From positions 11,937,981-12,001,980 of the forward strand of contig JARWKL010000008.1 of NCBI GenBank assembly GCA_029961685.1: a stretch of DNA of 64,000 bases, written 5' to 3'. Positions 24,109 through 38,460 of this stretch are shown here, in pieces. The position numbers were made by a program, and so were the translations under genes. This DNA is from Aristolochia californica (lineage: Eukaryota; Streptophyta; Magnoliopsida; Piperales; Aristolochiaceae). The notes beneath the pieces were generated by a model. The model saw nothing but the letters and a program-made list of their open reading frames with translations. It ran no database searches and was not told the DNA's origin. How positions within the stretch are numbered: the first letter of the stretch is position 1; each line of letters starts with the position of its first letter.

Positions 24109-27100
24109 AGGATCAATTAGGAATCTCTTTTTTATAAAATTCCACCAAGCTATCTGGGGTTGTACTAGTGGAATTTCCCCAACGTGGATAACAAAAATTT
24201 GGTGTTCATTTTTAATACGTGAAAATAACTTTCTTCACTCACATTTATTATAGTTTTCAAATTCTTTTGCATACATAAACTATAAAATTTCCATTTTGTT
24301 GTAATCCATATTTGCCTTATCTTTTTGTTGACAAGAAAACTAGGAGAATGAAAAAACTCAAATTTGAAAAAAAAAAGTGAGCATCAGAAATGGCAACGCA
24401 CAAATGCTGTGAGAGAGATAATTCCAAAAAGTATTTGTGATTTTTGAGGTCCGCTTTTTGTAAAATAGGCAAAAAGTGGGTTGTTTGGCTTCTGTAAATA
24501 TCCCACCGCACATTAACTGGAGAATTCAAATTCTTTCTACTCCTTGAAATTTTTGCATCATTAGGTCATCTGCATCTTCAACATGTTTCTGGCATGCATA
24601 TCCACCACAATTAAAACATGTTAGGATCAATTAGGAATCTCTTTCTTATAACATTCCCCGAAGCTATCTAGAGTTGTACTAGTGGAATTTCCCAAATGTG
24701 GATAACAAAACTTTGGTGTTCATTTTTAGCGCGTGAAAATAACTTTCTTCACTCACATTTATTATATTTTTCAAATTCTTTTGCATACTTAAACTCTAAA
24801 ATTTCCATTTTGTAGTGGTCTATATTTGCCTTATCTTTTTGTTTACAAGAAAACTTGGAGAGTGAAAAAACTCAAGTTTGAAAAAAAAAATGGAACATCC
24901 AAAATGGAAATGCTCAAATGCTAAGAGAGATAATTCCAAAATCAATCAGTGATTTTTTAGGTCATCTTTTTGTAAAATATGCAAAAGGAGGGTTGTTTGG
25001 CTCTAGTAAATATCGCACCGCACGTTAACATGAGAATTTTAATTCTTTCTACTCCTTGAAATGTTTGGATCATTAGGTCATCTGCATCTTCAACATGTTT
25101 CTGGTATGCATATCCCGCACATTCAAAACATGTTAGGATCAATTAGGAATCTCTTTCTAATAAAATTCCCCCAAGCTATCTGTGGGTGTACTAGTGGAAT
25201 TTTTCCAACGTGGATAAAAAAACTTTGGTGTTCATTTTTTCTGCGTGCAAATAACTTTCTGCACTCACATTTATTATAGTTTTCAAATTTGTTTTGCATA
25301 CATAAACTCTAAAATTTGCATTTTGTTGTGATCTATATTTGCCTTATCTTTTTTGTTTACGAAAAAACTGGGAGAGAGAAAAAACTCAAGTTTGAAAAAA
25401 CAATTGAACATTCAAAATGGAAATGTATAAATACTGAGAGAGATAATTCCGAAAAGTATCTGGGATATTTTTGGTCCGCTTTTTGTAAAATAGGCAAAAA
25501 GTGGGTTGTTTGGCTCTTGTAAATATCCCACCGCACGTTAACTTGAGAGTTTTAATTCTTTCTACTCCTTGAAATTTTGGATCTTTAGGTCATCTGCATC
25601 TTCATCATGTTTTTGGCACGCATATCCACCACATTTAAAATAGGTTAGGATCAATTAGGAATCTCTTTCTTATAAAATTCCACCAAGCTATCGGGGGTAG
25701 TAGTAGTGCAATTTCCCCAACGTGGATAACAAAACTTTGGTCTTCATTTTTAGTGCGCGAAAATAACTTTCTTCACTCACATTTATTATAGTTTTCAAAT
25801 TCTTTTGCGTACGTAAACTCTAAAATTTCCATTTTGTTGTGATCTATATTTGCCTTATGTTTTTGTTTACAAGAAAACTGGGACAGAGAAAAAACTTTAT
25901 TTTGAAAAAAAAATTTGAACATCCAAAATGGAAATGCACAAATACTGAGTGAGATAATTCCAAAAATTATCTGTGATTTTTTAGATCCGCTTTTTGTAAA
26001 ATAGGCAAAAATTAGGTTGTTTTGCTCAGGTAAATATCCCATCGCACGTTAACTTGAGAAATTATTTCTTTCAACTCCTTGAAATTTTTGGATCATTAGG
26101 TCATCCGAATCTTCAACATGTTTCAGGTATGCATATCCCCCACATTTAAAACATGTTAGGATCAATTAGGAATCTCTTTCTAATAAAATTCCACCTTGCT
26201 ATATGAGGGGGTACAAGTGGAATTTCCCAATCATGGATAACAAAACTTTCGTGTTCTTTTTTTGTGCGTGCAAATAACTTTCTTCACTCAAATTTATTAT
26301 ACTTTTCAAATTTTTTTTGCATAAATAAACTCTAAAATTTCCATTTTGTTGTGATCTATATTTGCCTTATCTTTTTGTTTACGAGAAAACTGGGAGAGAG
26401 AAAAAGCTCAACTTTGAAAACAAAAATTGAACATCCAAAATGGAAATGCACAAATGCTGAGAGAGATAATTCCAAAAAGTATCTGGGATTTTTTTGTCCG
26501 CTTTTTGTAAAATAGGCATAAAGTGGGTTGTTTGGCTCTTGTAAATATCCCACCGCACGTTAACTTGAGAATTTTAATTCTTTCTACTCCTAGAAATTTG
26601 TGGATATTTTGGTCATCTGCATCTTCATCATGTTTCTGGCACGCATATCCTCCACATTTAAAATAGGTTAGGATCAATTAGGAATCTCTTTCATATAAAA
26701 TTCCACCAAGCTATCTGGTGTAGTAATAGTGGAATTTCCCCAACGTGGATAACAAAACTTTGGTCTTCATTTTTAATGTGCGAAAACAACTTTCTTCACT
26801 CACATTTATTTTATTTTTCAAATTATTTTGCGTACATAAACTCTAAAATTTCCATTTTCTTGTGATCTATATTGAGGTTATCTTTTTGTTTACAAGAAAA
26901 CTGGGACTGAAAAAAAACCCTATTTTGAAAAAAAAACCTGAACATCCAAAATGGAAATGCACACATAGCGTGAGAGATAATTCCAAAAATTATCTGTGAC
27001 TTTTTAGGTCCACTTTTTATAAAATAGGCAAAAAAGTAGGTTGTTTTGCTTTGGTAAATATCCCCCTGGAAGTTAACTTGAGAATTTTATTTCTTTCTTC

Positions 27101-27179
27101 TCCTTGAAATTTTTGGATCATTAGGTCATCTGCAACTTCAACATGTTTCTGGCATGCATATCCACCACATATAAAACAT

Positions 27180-30100
27180 GTTAGGATCAATTAGGAATCT
27201 CTTTCTTATAAAATTCCACCAAGCTATCTGGGGTTGTACAAGTGGAATTTCCCCAACGTGGATAACAAAACTTTGGTGTTCATTTTTAGTGCATGAAAAT
27301 ATTTTCTTAACTCACATTTCTTATAGTTTTCAAATTCTTTTGCATCCATAAACTCTAAAATTTCCATTTTGTTGTGATCTATATTTGCCTTATTTTTTTG
27401 TTTACAAGAAAACAAGGAGAGTGAAAAAACTCAAGTTTGAAAAAAAAAATTGAACATCCAAAATGGAAATGTACAAATGCTGAGAGAGATAATTCCAAAA
27501 AGTATCTTTTATTTGTTGGGTCCGCTTTTTCTAAAATTGGCAAAAAGTGGGTTGTTTGGCTCTGGTAATTATCCCACCGCACGTTAAATTGAGAATTCTA
27601 ATTCTTTCTACTCCTTGAAATTTTTGGATCATTAGGTCATCTGCATCTTGAACATGTTTCTGGCATGCATGTCTACCACATTTTACACATGTTAGGATCA
27701 ATTAAGAATCTCTTTCTTATAAGATTCCACCAAGCTATCTATAATTGTATTAGTGGAATTTCCCCAATGTGGGTAAAAAAACTTTGGTGTTCATTTTTAG
27801 TGCGTGAAAATAACTTTCTTCACTCAAATTTATAATAGTTTTCAAATTTGTTTTGCATACATAAACTCTAAAATTTCCATTTTGTTGTGATTTATATTTG
27901 CCTTATCTTTATGTTTACGAGAAAACTGGGGGAGAGAAAAAACTCAAGTTTGAAAAAAAAAATTGAACATCCAAAATGGAAATGCACAAATGCTGATAGA
28001 GATAATTCCAAAAAGTATCTGGGATTTTTTAGGTCCGCTTTTTGTAAAATAGGCAAAAAGTGGGCTGTTTGGCTCTTGTTAATATCCCACCACATGTTAA
28101 CTTGAGAAATTTAATTCTTTCTACTCCTTGAAATTTTTGGGTCATTAGGTCATCTGCATCTTCAACAAGTTTCTGGTATGCATATCCCCCAATTTTAAAA
28201 CATGTTAGGATCAATTAGGAATCTCTTTCTAATAAAATCCACCAAGCTATCTGTTGGTGTACTAGTGGAATTTCCACAACGTGGATAACAAAACTTTGGT
28301 GTTCATTTTTTGTGTGTGCAAATAACTTTCTTCACCCACATTTATTATAGTTTTCAAATTTGTTTTGCATACATGAACTCTTAAATTTCCATTTTGTTGT
28401 GATCTATATTTGCCTTATCTTTTTGTTTACGAGAAAACTGGGAGAGAAAAAAAACTCAAGTTTGAATAAAAACATTGAACATCCAAAACGGAAATGCACA
28501 AATACTGAGAGAGATAATACCAAAATGTAGCAGTGATTTTTTTGGTCCGCTTTTTGTAAAATAGGAAAAAAGTGGGTTGTTTGGCTCTTGTAAATATACC
28601 ACCGCACGTTAACTTGAGAATTTTAATTCTTTCTACTCCTTGAAATTTTTGGATCTTTAGGTGATCTGCATCTTCCTCATGTTTCTGGCACGCATATCCT
28701 CCACATTTAAAATAGGTTAGGATCAATTAGGAATCTTTTTCTTATAAAATTCCACCAATTTATCGGGGGTAGTAATAGTGGAATTTCCCCAACGTGGAGA
28801 ACAAAACTTTGGTTTTCATTTTTAGTGCGCGAAAATAACTTTCTTCACTCACATTTATTATAGTGTTCAAATTCTTTTGCATACATAAACTCTAAAATTT
28901 CCATTTTGTTGTGATCTATATTTGCCTTATCCTTTTGTTTACAAGAAAACTGGGACAGAGAAAAAACTTTATTTTGAAAAAAAAACTTGAACATCCAAAA
29001 TGGAAATGCACAAATACTGAGAGAGATAATTCCAAAAATTATCTATGATTTTTTAGGTCCGCTTTTTGTAAAATAGGCAAAAAGTAGGCTGTTTTGCTCT
29101 GGTAAATATCCCACCGCACGTTAACTTGAGAATTTTGTTTCTTTCTACTCCTTGAAATTTTTGATTCAGTAGGTCATCTGCATCTTCAACATGTTTCTGG
29201 TATGCATATCCCCCACATTTAAAACATGTTAGGATCAATTAGGAATCTCTTTCTAATAAAATTCCACCTAGCTATTTGTGGGTGTACTAGTGGAATTTCC
29301 CCAACGTGGATAACAAAACTTTCGTGTTCATTTTTTGTGCGTGCAAATAACTTTCTTCACTCAAATTTATTATATTTTTCAAATTTTTTTTGCATACATA
29401 AACTCTAAAATTTCCATTTTGTTGTATCTATATTTGCCTTATCTTTTTGTTTACGAGAAAACTGGGGTAGAGAAAAAACTCAAGGTTGAAAAAAAAATTG
29501 AACATCCAAAATGGAAATGCACAAATGCTGAGAGAGATAATTCCAAAAAATATCTGGGATTTTTTTGGTCCGCTTTTTGTAAAATAGGCAAAAAGTGGGC
29601 TGTTTGGCTCTTGTAAATATCCCACCGCACGTTAACTTGAAAATTTTAATTCTTTCTACTCCTTGAAATTTTTGGATCTTTAGGTCATCTGCATCTTCAT
29701 CATGTTTCTGGCATGCATATCCTCCACATTTAAAATAGGTTAGGATCAATTAGGAATCTCTTTCATATAAAATTCCACCAAGTTATCAGGGGTAGTAATA
29801 GTGGAATTTCCCCAACGTGGATAACAAAACTTTGGTCTTGATTTTTAGTTTGCGAAAATAACTTTTTTCACTCACATTTATTGAAGTTTTTAAATTCTTT
29901 AGCGTACATAAACTCTAAAATTTCCATTTTGTTGTGATCTATATTTGGGTTATCTTTTTGTTTATAAGAAAACAGCGACAGAAAAAAAAACCCTATTTTG
30001 AAAAAAAACACTTGATAATCCAAAATGGAAATGTCCCAATACCGTGAGAGATAATTCCAAAAATTATCTGTGACTTTTTAGGTCCGCTTTTTGTAAAATA

Positions 30101-30249
30101 GGCAAAAAAGTAGGTTGTTTTGCTCTGGTAAATATCCCCCCGCACGTTAACTTGAGAATTTTATTTCTTTCTACTCGGAATTTTTGGATCATAGGTCATC
30201 TGCATCTTCAACATGTTTCTGGCATGCATATCCACCACATATAAAACAT
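27180..30249. repeat. Higher-order unit 2: 6-monomer derivative lacking E and F
   Basis: Anchors: A 27180, D 27691, chimeric B 28204, C 28716, B' 29228, C' 29739; span 3,070 bp. E and F are missing. The third monomer is a chimera. Its left half is C-type (AAATTTGTTTTGCATAC at about 27,846, GGGAGAGAAAAAACTC, TCTGGGATTTTTT). Its right half is B-type (GGTATGCATATCCCCC, CTAATAAAATCC). That is what unequal exchange between D, C and B positions would leave. Confidence 0.85.
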
Positions 30250-33200
30250 GTTAGGATCAATTTAGAATCTCTTTCTTATAAAATTCCACCAAGCTATCTG
30301 GGGTTGTACAAGTGGAATTTACCCAACGTGGATAACAAAACTTTTGTGTTCATTTTTAGTGCGTGAAAATATTTTCTTAACTCACATTTCTTATAGTTTT
30401 CAAATTCTTTTGCATACATAAACTCTAAAATTTCCATTTTGTTGTGATCTATATTTGCCTTATCTTTTTGTTTACAAGAAAACTAGGAGAGTGAAAAAAC
30501 TCAATTTTCAAAAAAAAAATTGAACATCCAAAATGGAAATGTACAAATGCTGAGAGAGATAATTCCAAAAACTAACTTTTATTTTTTCGGTCCGCTTTTT
30601 CTAAAATAGGCAAAAAGGGGTTGTCTGGCTCTGGTGATTATCCCACCGCATGTTAACTTGAGAATTCTAATTCTTTCTACTCCTTGAAATTTTATGATAA
30701 TTAGGTTATTTGCATCTTCAACATGTTTCTGGCATGCATGTCTACCACATTTAAAACATGTTAGGATCAATTAAGAATATCTTTCTTATAAAATTCCACC
30801 AAGCTATCTGGAGTTGTACTTGTGGAATTACCCCAACGTGGATAACAAAAATTTGGTGTTCATTTTTAGTGCGTGACAATAACTTTCTTCACTCACATTT
30901 ATTATAGATTTCAAATTCTTTTGCATACATAAACTCTAAAATTTCCATTTTGTTGTGATCTTTATTTGCCTTATCTTTTTGTTTACAAGGAAACTGGGAG
31001 AGTGAAAAAACTCAAGTTTGAAAAAAAAAAATTGAACATCCAAAATGGAAATGCACAAATGATGAGAGGGATAATTGCAAAAAGTATCTGTGATTTTTTT
31101 GGTCCGCTTTTGGTAAAATAAGCAAATAGTGGGTTGTTAGGCTCTTGTAAATATCCCACTGCACGTTCACTTGAGAATTTCAATTCTTTCTACTCCTTGA
31201 AATTTTTGGATCATTAGATCATCTGCATCTTCAACATGTTTCTGGCATGCTTATCCACCACATTTAAAACATGTTAGGATCAATTAGGAATCTCTTTCTT
31301 ATAAAATTCCACCAAGCTATCTGGGTTGTACTAGTGGAATTTCCCCAACGTGGATAACAAAACTTTGGTGTTCATTTTTAGTGCGTGAAAATAACTTTCT
31401 TCACCCACATTTATTATAGTTTTCAAATTCCTTTTCATACATAAACTGTAAAATTTCCATTTTGTTGTAATCTATATTTGCCTTATCTTTTTGTTGACAA
31501 GAAAACTGGGAGAGTGAAAAAACTCAAGTTTGAAAAAAAAATTGAGCATCAGAAATGGCAATGCACAAATGCTGTGAGAGAGACAATTCCAAAAAGTATA
31601 TGTGATTTTTTAGGTCCGCTTTTTGTAAAATAGGCAAAAAGTGGGTTGTTTGGCTCTGGTAAATATCCCACCGCACGTTAACTGGAGAATTCAAATTCTT
31701 TCTACTCCTTGAAATTTTTGCATCATTAGGTCATCTGCATCTTCAACATGTTTCTGGCATGCATATCCACCACATTTAAAACATGTTAGGATCAATTAGG
31801 AATCTCTTTCTTATAACATTCCACCAAGCTATCTCGAGTTGTACTAGTGGAATTTCCCAAACGTGGATAACAAAACTTTGGTGTTCATTTTTAAAGCGTG
31901 AAAATAACTTTCTTCACTCACATTTATTATAGTTTTCAAATTCTTTTCCATACTAAAACTCTAAAATTTCCATTTTGTTGTGATCTATATTTGCCTGATC
32001 TTTTTGTTTACAAGAAAATTGGGAGAGTGAAAGAACTCAAGTATGAAAAAAAAAATGGAACATCCAAAATGGAAATGCACAAATGCTGAGAGAGATAATT
32101 CAAAAATGTAATAGTGGTTGTTTAGGTCCGCTTTTTGTAAATTACGCAAAAAGAGGGTTGTTTGGCTCTGGTACATATCTCACAACACGTTAACATGAGA
32201 AGTTTAATTCTTTCTACTCCTTGAAATTTTTGGATCATTAGGTCATCTGCATCTTCAACATGTTTCTGGTATGCATATCCCCCATATTTAAAACATGTTA
32301 AGATCAATTAGGAATCTCTTTCTAATAAAATTCCACCAAGCTATCTGTGGGTGTACTAGTGGAATTTCCCCAACGTGGATAACAAAACTTTGGTGTTCAT
32401 TTTTTGAGCGTGCAAATAACTTTCTTCACTCACATTTATTATAGTTTTCAAATTTGTTTTGCATCCATAAACTCTAAAATTTCCATTTTGTTGTGATCTA
32501 TATTTGCCTTCTCTTTTTGTCTACGAGAAAACTGGGAGAGAGAAAAAACTCAAGTTTTAAAAAAAAAAATTGAACATCCAAAATGAAAATGCACAAATAC
32601 TGATAGAGATAATTCCAAAAGTACCTGGGATTTTTTTGGTCCACTTTTTGTAAAATAGGCAAAAAGTGGGTTGTTTGGCTCTTGCAAATATCCCACCGCA
32701 TATTAACTTGAGAATTTTAATACTTTCTACTCCTTGAAATTTTTGGATCTTTAGGTCATCTGCATCTTCATCATTTTTCTGGCACGCATATCCTCCACAT
32801 TTAAAATAGGTTAGGATCAATTAGGAATCTCTTTCATATAAAATTCCACCAAGCTATCGGGGGTAGTAATAGTAAAATTTCCCCAATGTGGATAACAAAA
32901 CTTTGGTTTCATTTTTAGTGCACAAAAATAACTTTCTTCACTCACATTTATTATAGTTTTCAAATTCTTTTGCGTACATAAACTCTAAAATTTCCATTTT
33001 GTTGTGATCTATATTTGGCTTATCTTTTTGTTTACAAGAAAACTGGGACAGAGAAAAAACTTTATTTAGAAAATAAAACTTGAACATCCAAAATGGAAAT
33101 GCACAACTGAGAGAGATAATTCCAAAAATTATCTGTGATTTTTTAGGTCCACTTTTTGTAAAATAGGCAAAAAGTAGTTTTTTTTGCTCTGGTAAATATC

Positions 33201-34342
33201 CCACCGCACGTTAACTTGAGAATTTTATTTCTTTCTACTCCTTGAAATTTATGGATCAGTAGGTCATCTGCATCTTCAACAAGTTTCTGGTATGCAAATC
33301 CCCCACATTTAAAACATGTTAGGATCAATTAGGAATCTCTTTCTAATAAAATTCCACCTAGCTATCTGTGGGTGTACTATTGGAATTTCCCCAATGTGGA
33401 TAACAGAACTTTCGTGTTCCTTTTTTGTTCGTTCAAATAACTTTCTTCACTCAAATTTATTATAGTTTTCAAATTTTTTTTGTATACATAAACTCTAAAA
33501 TTTCTATTTTGTTGTGATTTATATTTGCCTTATTTTTTTTTTTACGAGAAAACTGGGAGAGAGAAAAAACTCAAGTTTGAAAAAAAAAATGAACATCCAA
33601 AATGGAAATGCACAAATGCTGAGAGAGAAAATTCCAAAAAGTATCTGGGATTTTTTTGGTCTTCTTTTTGTAAAATAGTCAAAAAGTGGGTTGTTTGGCT
33701 CTTTTAAATAACTCACCGCACGTTAACTTGAGAATTTTAATTCTTTCTACTCCTTGAAATTTTTGGATCTTTAGGTCATCTGCATCTTCATCATGTTTCT
33801 GGCATGCATTTCCTCCACATTTAAAATAGGTTAGGATCAATTAGGAATCTCTTTCATATAAAATTCCACCAAGCTCTCTAGGGTAGTAATAGTGGAATTT
33901 CCCCAACGTGGATAACAAAGCTTTGGTCTTCATTTTTAGGGTGCGAAAATAACTTTCTTCACTCACATTTATTTTAGTTTTCAAATTCTTTTGCATACAT
34001 AAACTCTAAAATTTCCATTTTGTTGTGATCTATATTTGGGTTATCTTGTTGTTTACAAGAAAACTGGGACAGAAAAAAAACCCTATTTTGAAAAAAAAAC
34101 TTGAACATCCAAAAATGAATTGCACAAATACCCTGAGAGATAATTGCAAAAATTACCTGTGACTTTTTAGGTCCGCTTTTTGTAAAATAGGTAATAAAGT
34201 AGGTTGTTTTGCTCTGGTAAGTATCCCCCCGCACGTTAACTTGAGAATTTTATTTCTTTCTACTCCTTGAAATTTTTGGATCACTAGGTCATCTGCATCT
34301 TCAACATGTTTCTGGCATGCATATCCACCACATATAAAACAT
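30250..34342. repeat. Higher-order unit 3: A-D-E-F-B-C-B'-C' (8 monomers)
   Basis: Anchors: A 30250, D 30760, E 31273, F 31785, B 32297, C 32810, B' 33318, C' 33830; span 4,093 bp, the same as unit 1. All eight class marks are present in order. The C-to-B' stretch (about 32,960-33,175) contains the shortened GCACAACTGAG reading that is shared only with the patch in unit 1. This unit is the cleanest reference for the higher-order repeat. Confidence 0.9.
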
Positions 34343-37300
34343 GTTAGGATCAATTACGAATCTCTTTCTTATAAAATTCCACCAAGCTATCTGGGGTTGT
34401 ACAAGTGGAATTTCCCCGACGTGGTTAACAAAACTTTGGTGTTCATTTTTAGTGCGTGAAAATATTTTCCTAACTCACATTTCTTATAGTTTTCAAATTC
34501 TTTTGCATACATAAACTCTAAAATTTCCCTTTTGTTGTGATCTATATTTGCCTTATCTTTTTGTTTACAAGAAAACTAGGAGAGTGAAAAAACTCAAGTT
34601 TGAAAAAAAAAATTGAATATCCAGAATGGAAATGTACAAATGCTGAGAGAGATAATTCCAAAAAGTATCTTTTATTTTTTGGGTCCGTTTTTTCTAAAAT
34701 AGGCAAAAAGTGGGTTGTTTGGCTCTAGTAATTATCCCACTACATGTTAACTTGAGAATTCTAATTCTTTCTACTCCTTGAAATTTTTGGATCATTAGGT
34801 CATCTGCATCTTCAACATGTTTCTGGCATGCATGTCTACAACATTTAAAACATGTTAGGATCAATTAAGAATCTCTTTCATATAAAATTCCCCCAAGCTA
34901 TCTGGAGTTGTACTAGTGGAATTTCCCCAACGTTGAAAACAAAACTTTGGTGTTCATTTTTAGTGCGTGAAAATAATTTTCTTCACTCACATTTATTATA
35001 CTTTTCAAATTCTTTTGCATACATAAACTCTAAAATTTCCATTTTGTTGTGATCTTTATTTGCCTTATCTTTTTGTTTACAAGAAAACTGGGAGTGTGAA
35101 AAACTAAAATTTGAAAAAAAAAAATTGAACATCCAAAATGGAAATGCACAAATACAGAGAGAGATAATTCCAAAAAGTATCTGTGATTTTTTAGGTCCGC
35201 TTTTGGTCAAATAAGCAAATAGTGGTTGTTTGGCACTTGTAAATATCCCACTGCACGTTCACTTGAGAATTTTAATTCTTTCTACTCCTTGAAATTTTTG
35301 GATCATTAGATCATCTGCATCTTCAACATGTTTCTGGCATGCTTATCCACCACATTTAAAACATGTTAGGATCAATTAGGAATCTCTTTTTTATAAAATT
35401 CCACCAAGCTATCTGGGGTTGTACTAGTGGAATTTCCCCAACGTGGATAACAAAACTTTGGTGTTCATTTTTAGTGCGTGAAAATAACTTTCTTCACTCA
35501 CATTTATTATAGTTTTCAAATTCTTTTGCATACATAAACTGTAAAATTTCCACTTTGTTGTAATCTATATTTGCCTTATCTTTTTGTTCACAAGAAAATT
35601 GGGAGAGTGAAAAAACTAAAGTTTGAAAGAAAAAATTGAGCGTTAGAAATGGCAACGCACAAATGATGTGAGAGAGATAATTCCAAAAAGTATCTGTGAT
35701 TTTTTAGGTCCGCATTTTGTAAAATAGGCAAAAAGTGGGTTGTTTGGCTCTGGTAAATATCCCATCGCACGTTAACAGGAGAATTCAAATTTCTTTCTAC
35801 TCCTTGAAATTTTTGCATCATTAGGTCATCTGCATCTTCAACAAGTTTCTGGATGCATATCCACCACATTTAAAACATGTTGGGATCAATTAGGAATCTC
35901 TTTCTTATAACATTCCACCAAGCTATCTAGAGTTGTACTAGTGGAATTTCCCCAACGTGGGTAACAAAACTTTCGTGTTCACTTTTAGTGCGTGAAAATA
36001 ACTTTCTTCACTCACATTTATTATAGTTTTCAAATTCTTTTGCATACTTAAACTCTAAAATTTCCATTTTGTTGTGATCTATGTTTGCCTTATATTTTTG
36101 TTTACAAGAAAACTGGGAGAGTGAAAAAAATCAAGTTTGAAAAAAAAAATGGAACATCCAAAATGGAAATGCACAAATGCTGAGATAGATAATTCCAAAA
36201 TGTATCAGTGATTTTTTAGGTCCGCTTTTTGTCAAATAGGCAAAAAGAGGGTTGTTTGGCTCTGGTAAATATCCCACCGCACGTTAACATGAGAATTTTA
36301 ATTCTTTCTACTCGAAATTTTTGGATCATTAGTTCATCTGCATCTTCAACATGTTTCTGGTATGCATATCCCCACATTTAAAACATGTTAGGATCAATAA
36401 GGAATCTCTTTCTAATAAAATTCCACCAAGCTATCTGTGGGTGTACTAGTGGAATTTCCCCAACGTGGATAACAAAACTTTGGTGTTCATTTTTTGTGCG
36501 CGCAAATAACTTTCTTCACTCACATTTATTATAGTTTTCAAATTTTTTTTGCATACATAAACTCTAAAATTTCCATTTTGTCGTGTTCTATATTTGCTTT
36601 ATCTTTTTCTTTACGAGAAAACTGGGAGAGAGAAAAAACTCATGTTTGAAAAAAAAAATTGAACATAAAAAATGGAAATGCACAAATACTGAGAGAGATA
36701 ATTCCAAAAAGTATCAGGGATTTTTTTGGTCCGCTTTTTGTAAAATAGGAAAAAAGTGGGTTGTTTGGCTGTTGTAAACATCCCACCGCATGTTAAATTG
36801 AGAATTTTAATTCTTTCTACTCCTTGAAATTTTTGGATCTTTAGGTCATCTGCATCTTCATCATGTTTCTGGCTCGCATATCCTCCACATTTAAAATAGG
36901 TTAGGATCAATTAGGAATCTCTTTCTTATAAATTTCCACCAAGCTATCAGGGGTAGTAATAGTGGAATTTCCCCAACGTGGATAACAAACCTTTGGTCTT
37001 CATTTCAAGTGCGTGAAAATAACTTTCTTCACTCACATTTATTATAGTTTTCAAATTCTTTTGCGTACATAAACTCTAAAATTTCCATTTTGTTGTGATC
37101 TATATTTGTCTTATCTTTTTGTTTACAAGAAAACTAGGACAGAGAAAAAACTTTATTTTGAAAAAAAAACTTGAACATCAAATATGGAAATGCACAAATA
37201 CTGAGAGAGATAATTCCAAAAATTATATGTGATTTTTTAGGTCCACTTTTTGTAAAATAGGTAAAAAGTTGGTTGTTTTGCTTAGGTAAATATCCCACTG

Positions 37301-38405
37301 CACGTTAACTTGAGAATTTTATTTCTTTCTACTCCTTGAATGTTTTGGATCATTAGGTCATCTGAATCTGGTATGCATATCCCCCACATTTAAAATATGT
37401 TAGGATCAATTAGGAATCTCTTTCTAATAAAATTCCACCTTGCTATCTGAGGGTGTCCATGTAGAATTTCCCCAACATGGATAACAAAACTTTCGTGTTC
37501 ATTTTTTGTGCGTGCAAATAACTTTCTTCACTCAAATTTATTATAGTTTTCAAATTGGTTTTGCATACATAAACTCTAATATTTCCATTATGTTGTGATC
37601 TATATTTGCCTTCTCTTTTTGTTTACGAGAAAACTGGGAGAGAGAAAAAACTCAAGTTTGAAAAAAAAAATTGAACATCCAAAATGGAAATGCACAAATG
37701 CTGAGAGAGATAATTCCAAAAAGTATCGAGGATTTTTTTGGTCCGTTTTTTGTAAAATAAGCAAAAAGTGGGTTGTTTGGCTCTTGTAAATATCCCACCG
37801 CACGTTAACTTGAGAATTTTAATTCTTTCTACTCCTTGAAATTTTTGGATCTTTAGGTCATATGCATCTTCATCATGTTTCTGGCACACATATCCTCCAC
37901 ATTTAAAATAGGTTAGGATCAATTAGGAATCTATTTCTTATAAAACTCCACCAAGCTATCTAGGGTAGTAATAGTGGAATTTCCCCAACATGGATAACAA
38001 AATTTGGTCTTCATTTTTAGTGCACAAAAATAACTTTCTTCACTCACATTTATTTTAGTTTTCAAATTCTTTTTCTTACATAAACTCTAAAATTTCCATT
38101 TTCTTGTGATCTATATTTGGGTTATCTTTTTGTTTACAAGAAAACTGGGACAGAAAAAAAAATTTGAACATCCAAAATGGAAATGCACAAATACCGTGAG
38201 AGATAATTCCAAAAATTATCTGTGACTTTTTAGGTCCGCTTTTTGTAAAATAGACAAAATAGTAGGTTGTTTTGCTCTGGTAAAAATCCCCCCACACGTT
38301 AACTTGAGAATTTTATTTTTTTCTACTCCTTAAAATTTTTGGATCATTAGGTCATCTCCATCTTCAACATGTTTCTGGCATGCATATCCACCACATATAA
38401 AACAT
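34343..38405. repeat. Higher-order unit 4: A-D-E-F-B-C-B'-C' (8 monomers, slightly shortened)
   Basis: Anchors: A 34343, D 34854, E 35365, F 35879, B 36387, C 36900, B' 37399, C' 37912; span 4,063 bp. The order is identical to unit 3. About half of the shortfall comes from a 13-bp deletion in B' at about 37,368, and the rest from the shortened A-type stretch leading into the next unit near 38,150. In F, one base of GGCATGCAT is missing at about 35,851, which destroys GCATGC. Confidence 0.9.
37362..37378. repeat. 13-bp deletion in B' monomer M74
   Basis: GAATCT is joined to GGTATG, removing the 13 bp with the first AACATGTT. The repeated TCT at both ends would allow slippage. Spacing to the previous anchor falls to 499. 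Confidence 0.85.
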
Positions 38406-38434
38406 GTTAGGATCAATTAGGAATCTATTTCTTA

Positions 38435-38460
38435 TAAAATTGGAATCTAAAATTGAACAT
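38435..38460. repeat. Junction of a deletion of about 737 bp (A to E)
   Basis: CTTATAAAATT of an A monomer is followed by a short filler (about GGAATCTAA) and then AATTGAACATCC of the next-but-one monomer. Anchors 38406 and 38692 are only 286 bp apart, where two monomers (about 1,023 bp) are expected, so about 737 bp including monomer D are missing. Confidence 0.85.

Larger units (their letters stand above)
23087..27179. repeat. Higher-order unit 1: A-D-E-F-B-C-B'-C' (8 monomers)
   Basis: Anchors: A 23087, D 23594, E 24106, F 24620, B 25132, C 25644, B' 26155, C' 26667. Class marks: A has CATATAAAAC; D has GCATGCATGTCTACC and CAATTAAGAATC; E has GCATGCTTATCC and AGATCATC; F has CTTATAACATTCC and ATTGAGCATCAG; B and B' have GGTATGCATATCCC and CTAATAAAATTCC; C and C' have GATCTTTAGG, AAATAGGTTAGG and GTAGTAATAG. 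The span is 4,093 bp. The stretch between A and D is not of the usual D type but matches the C-to-B' stretch of unit 3 (see the patch at 23,230). Confidence 0.88.
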
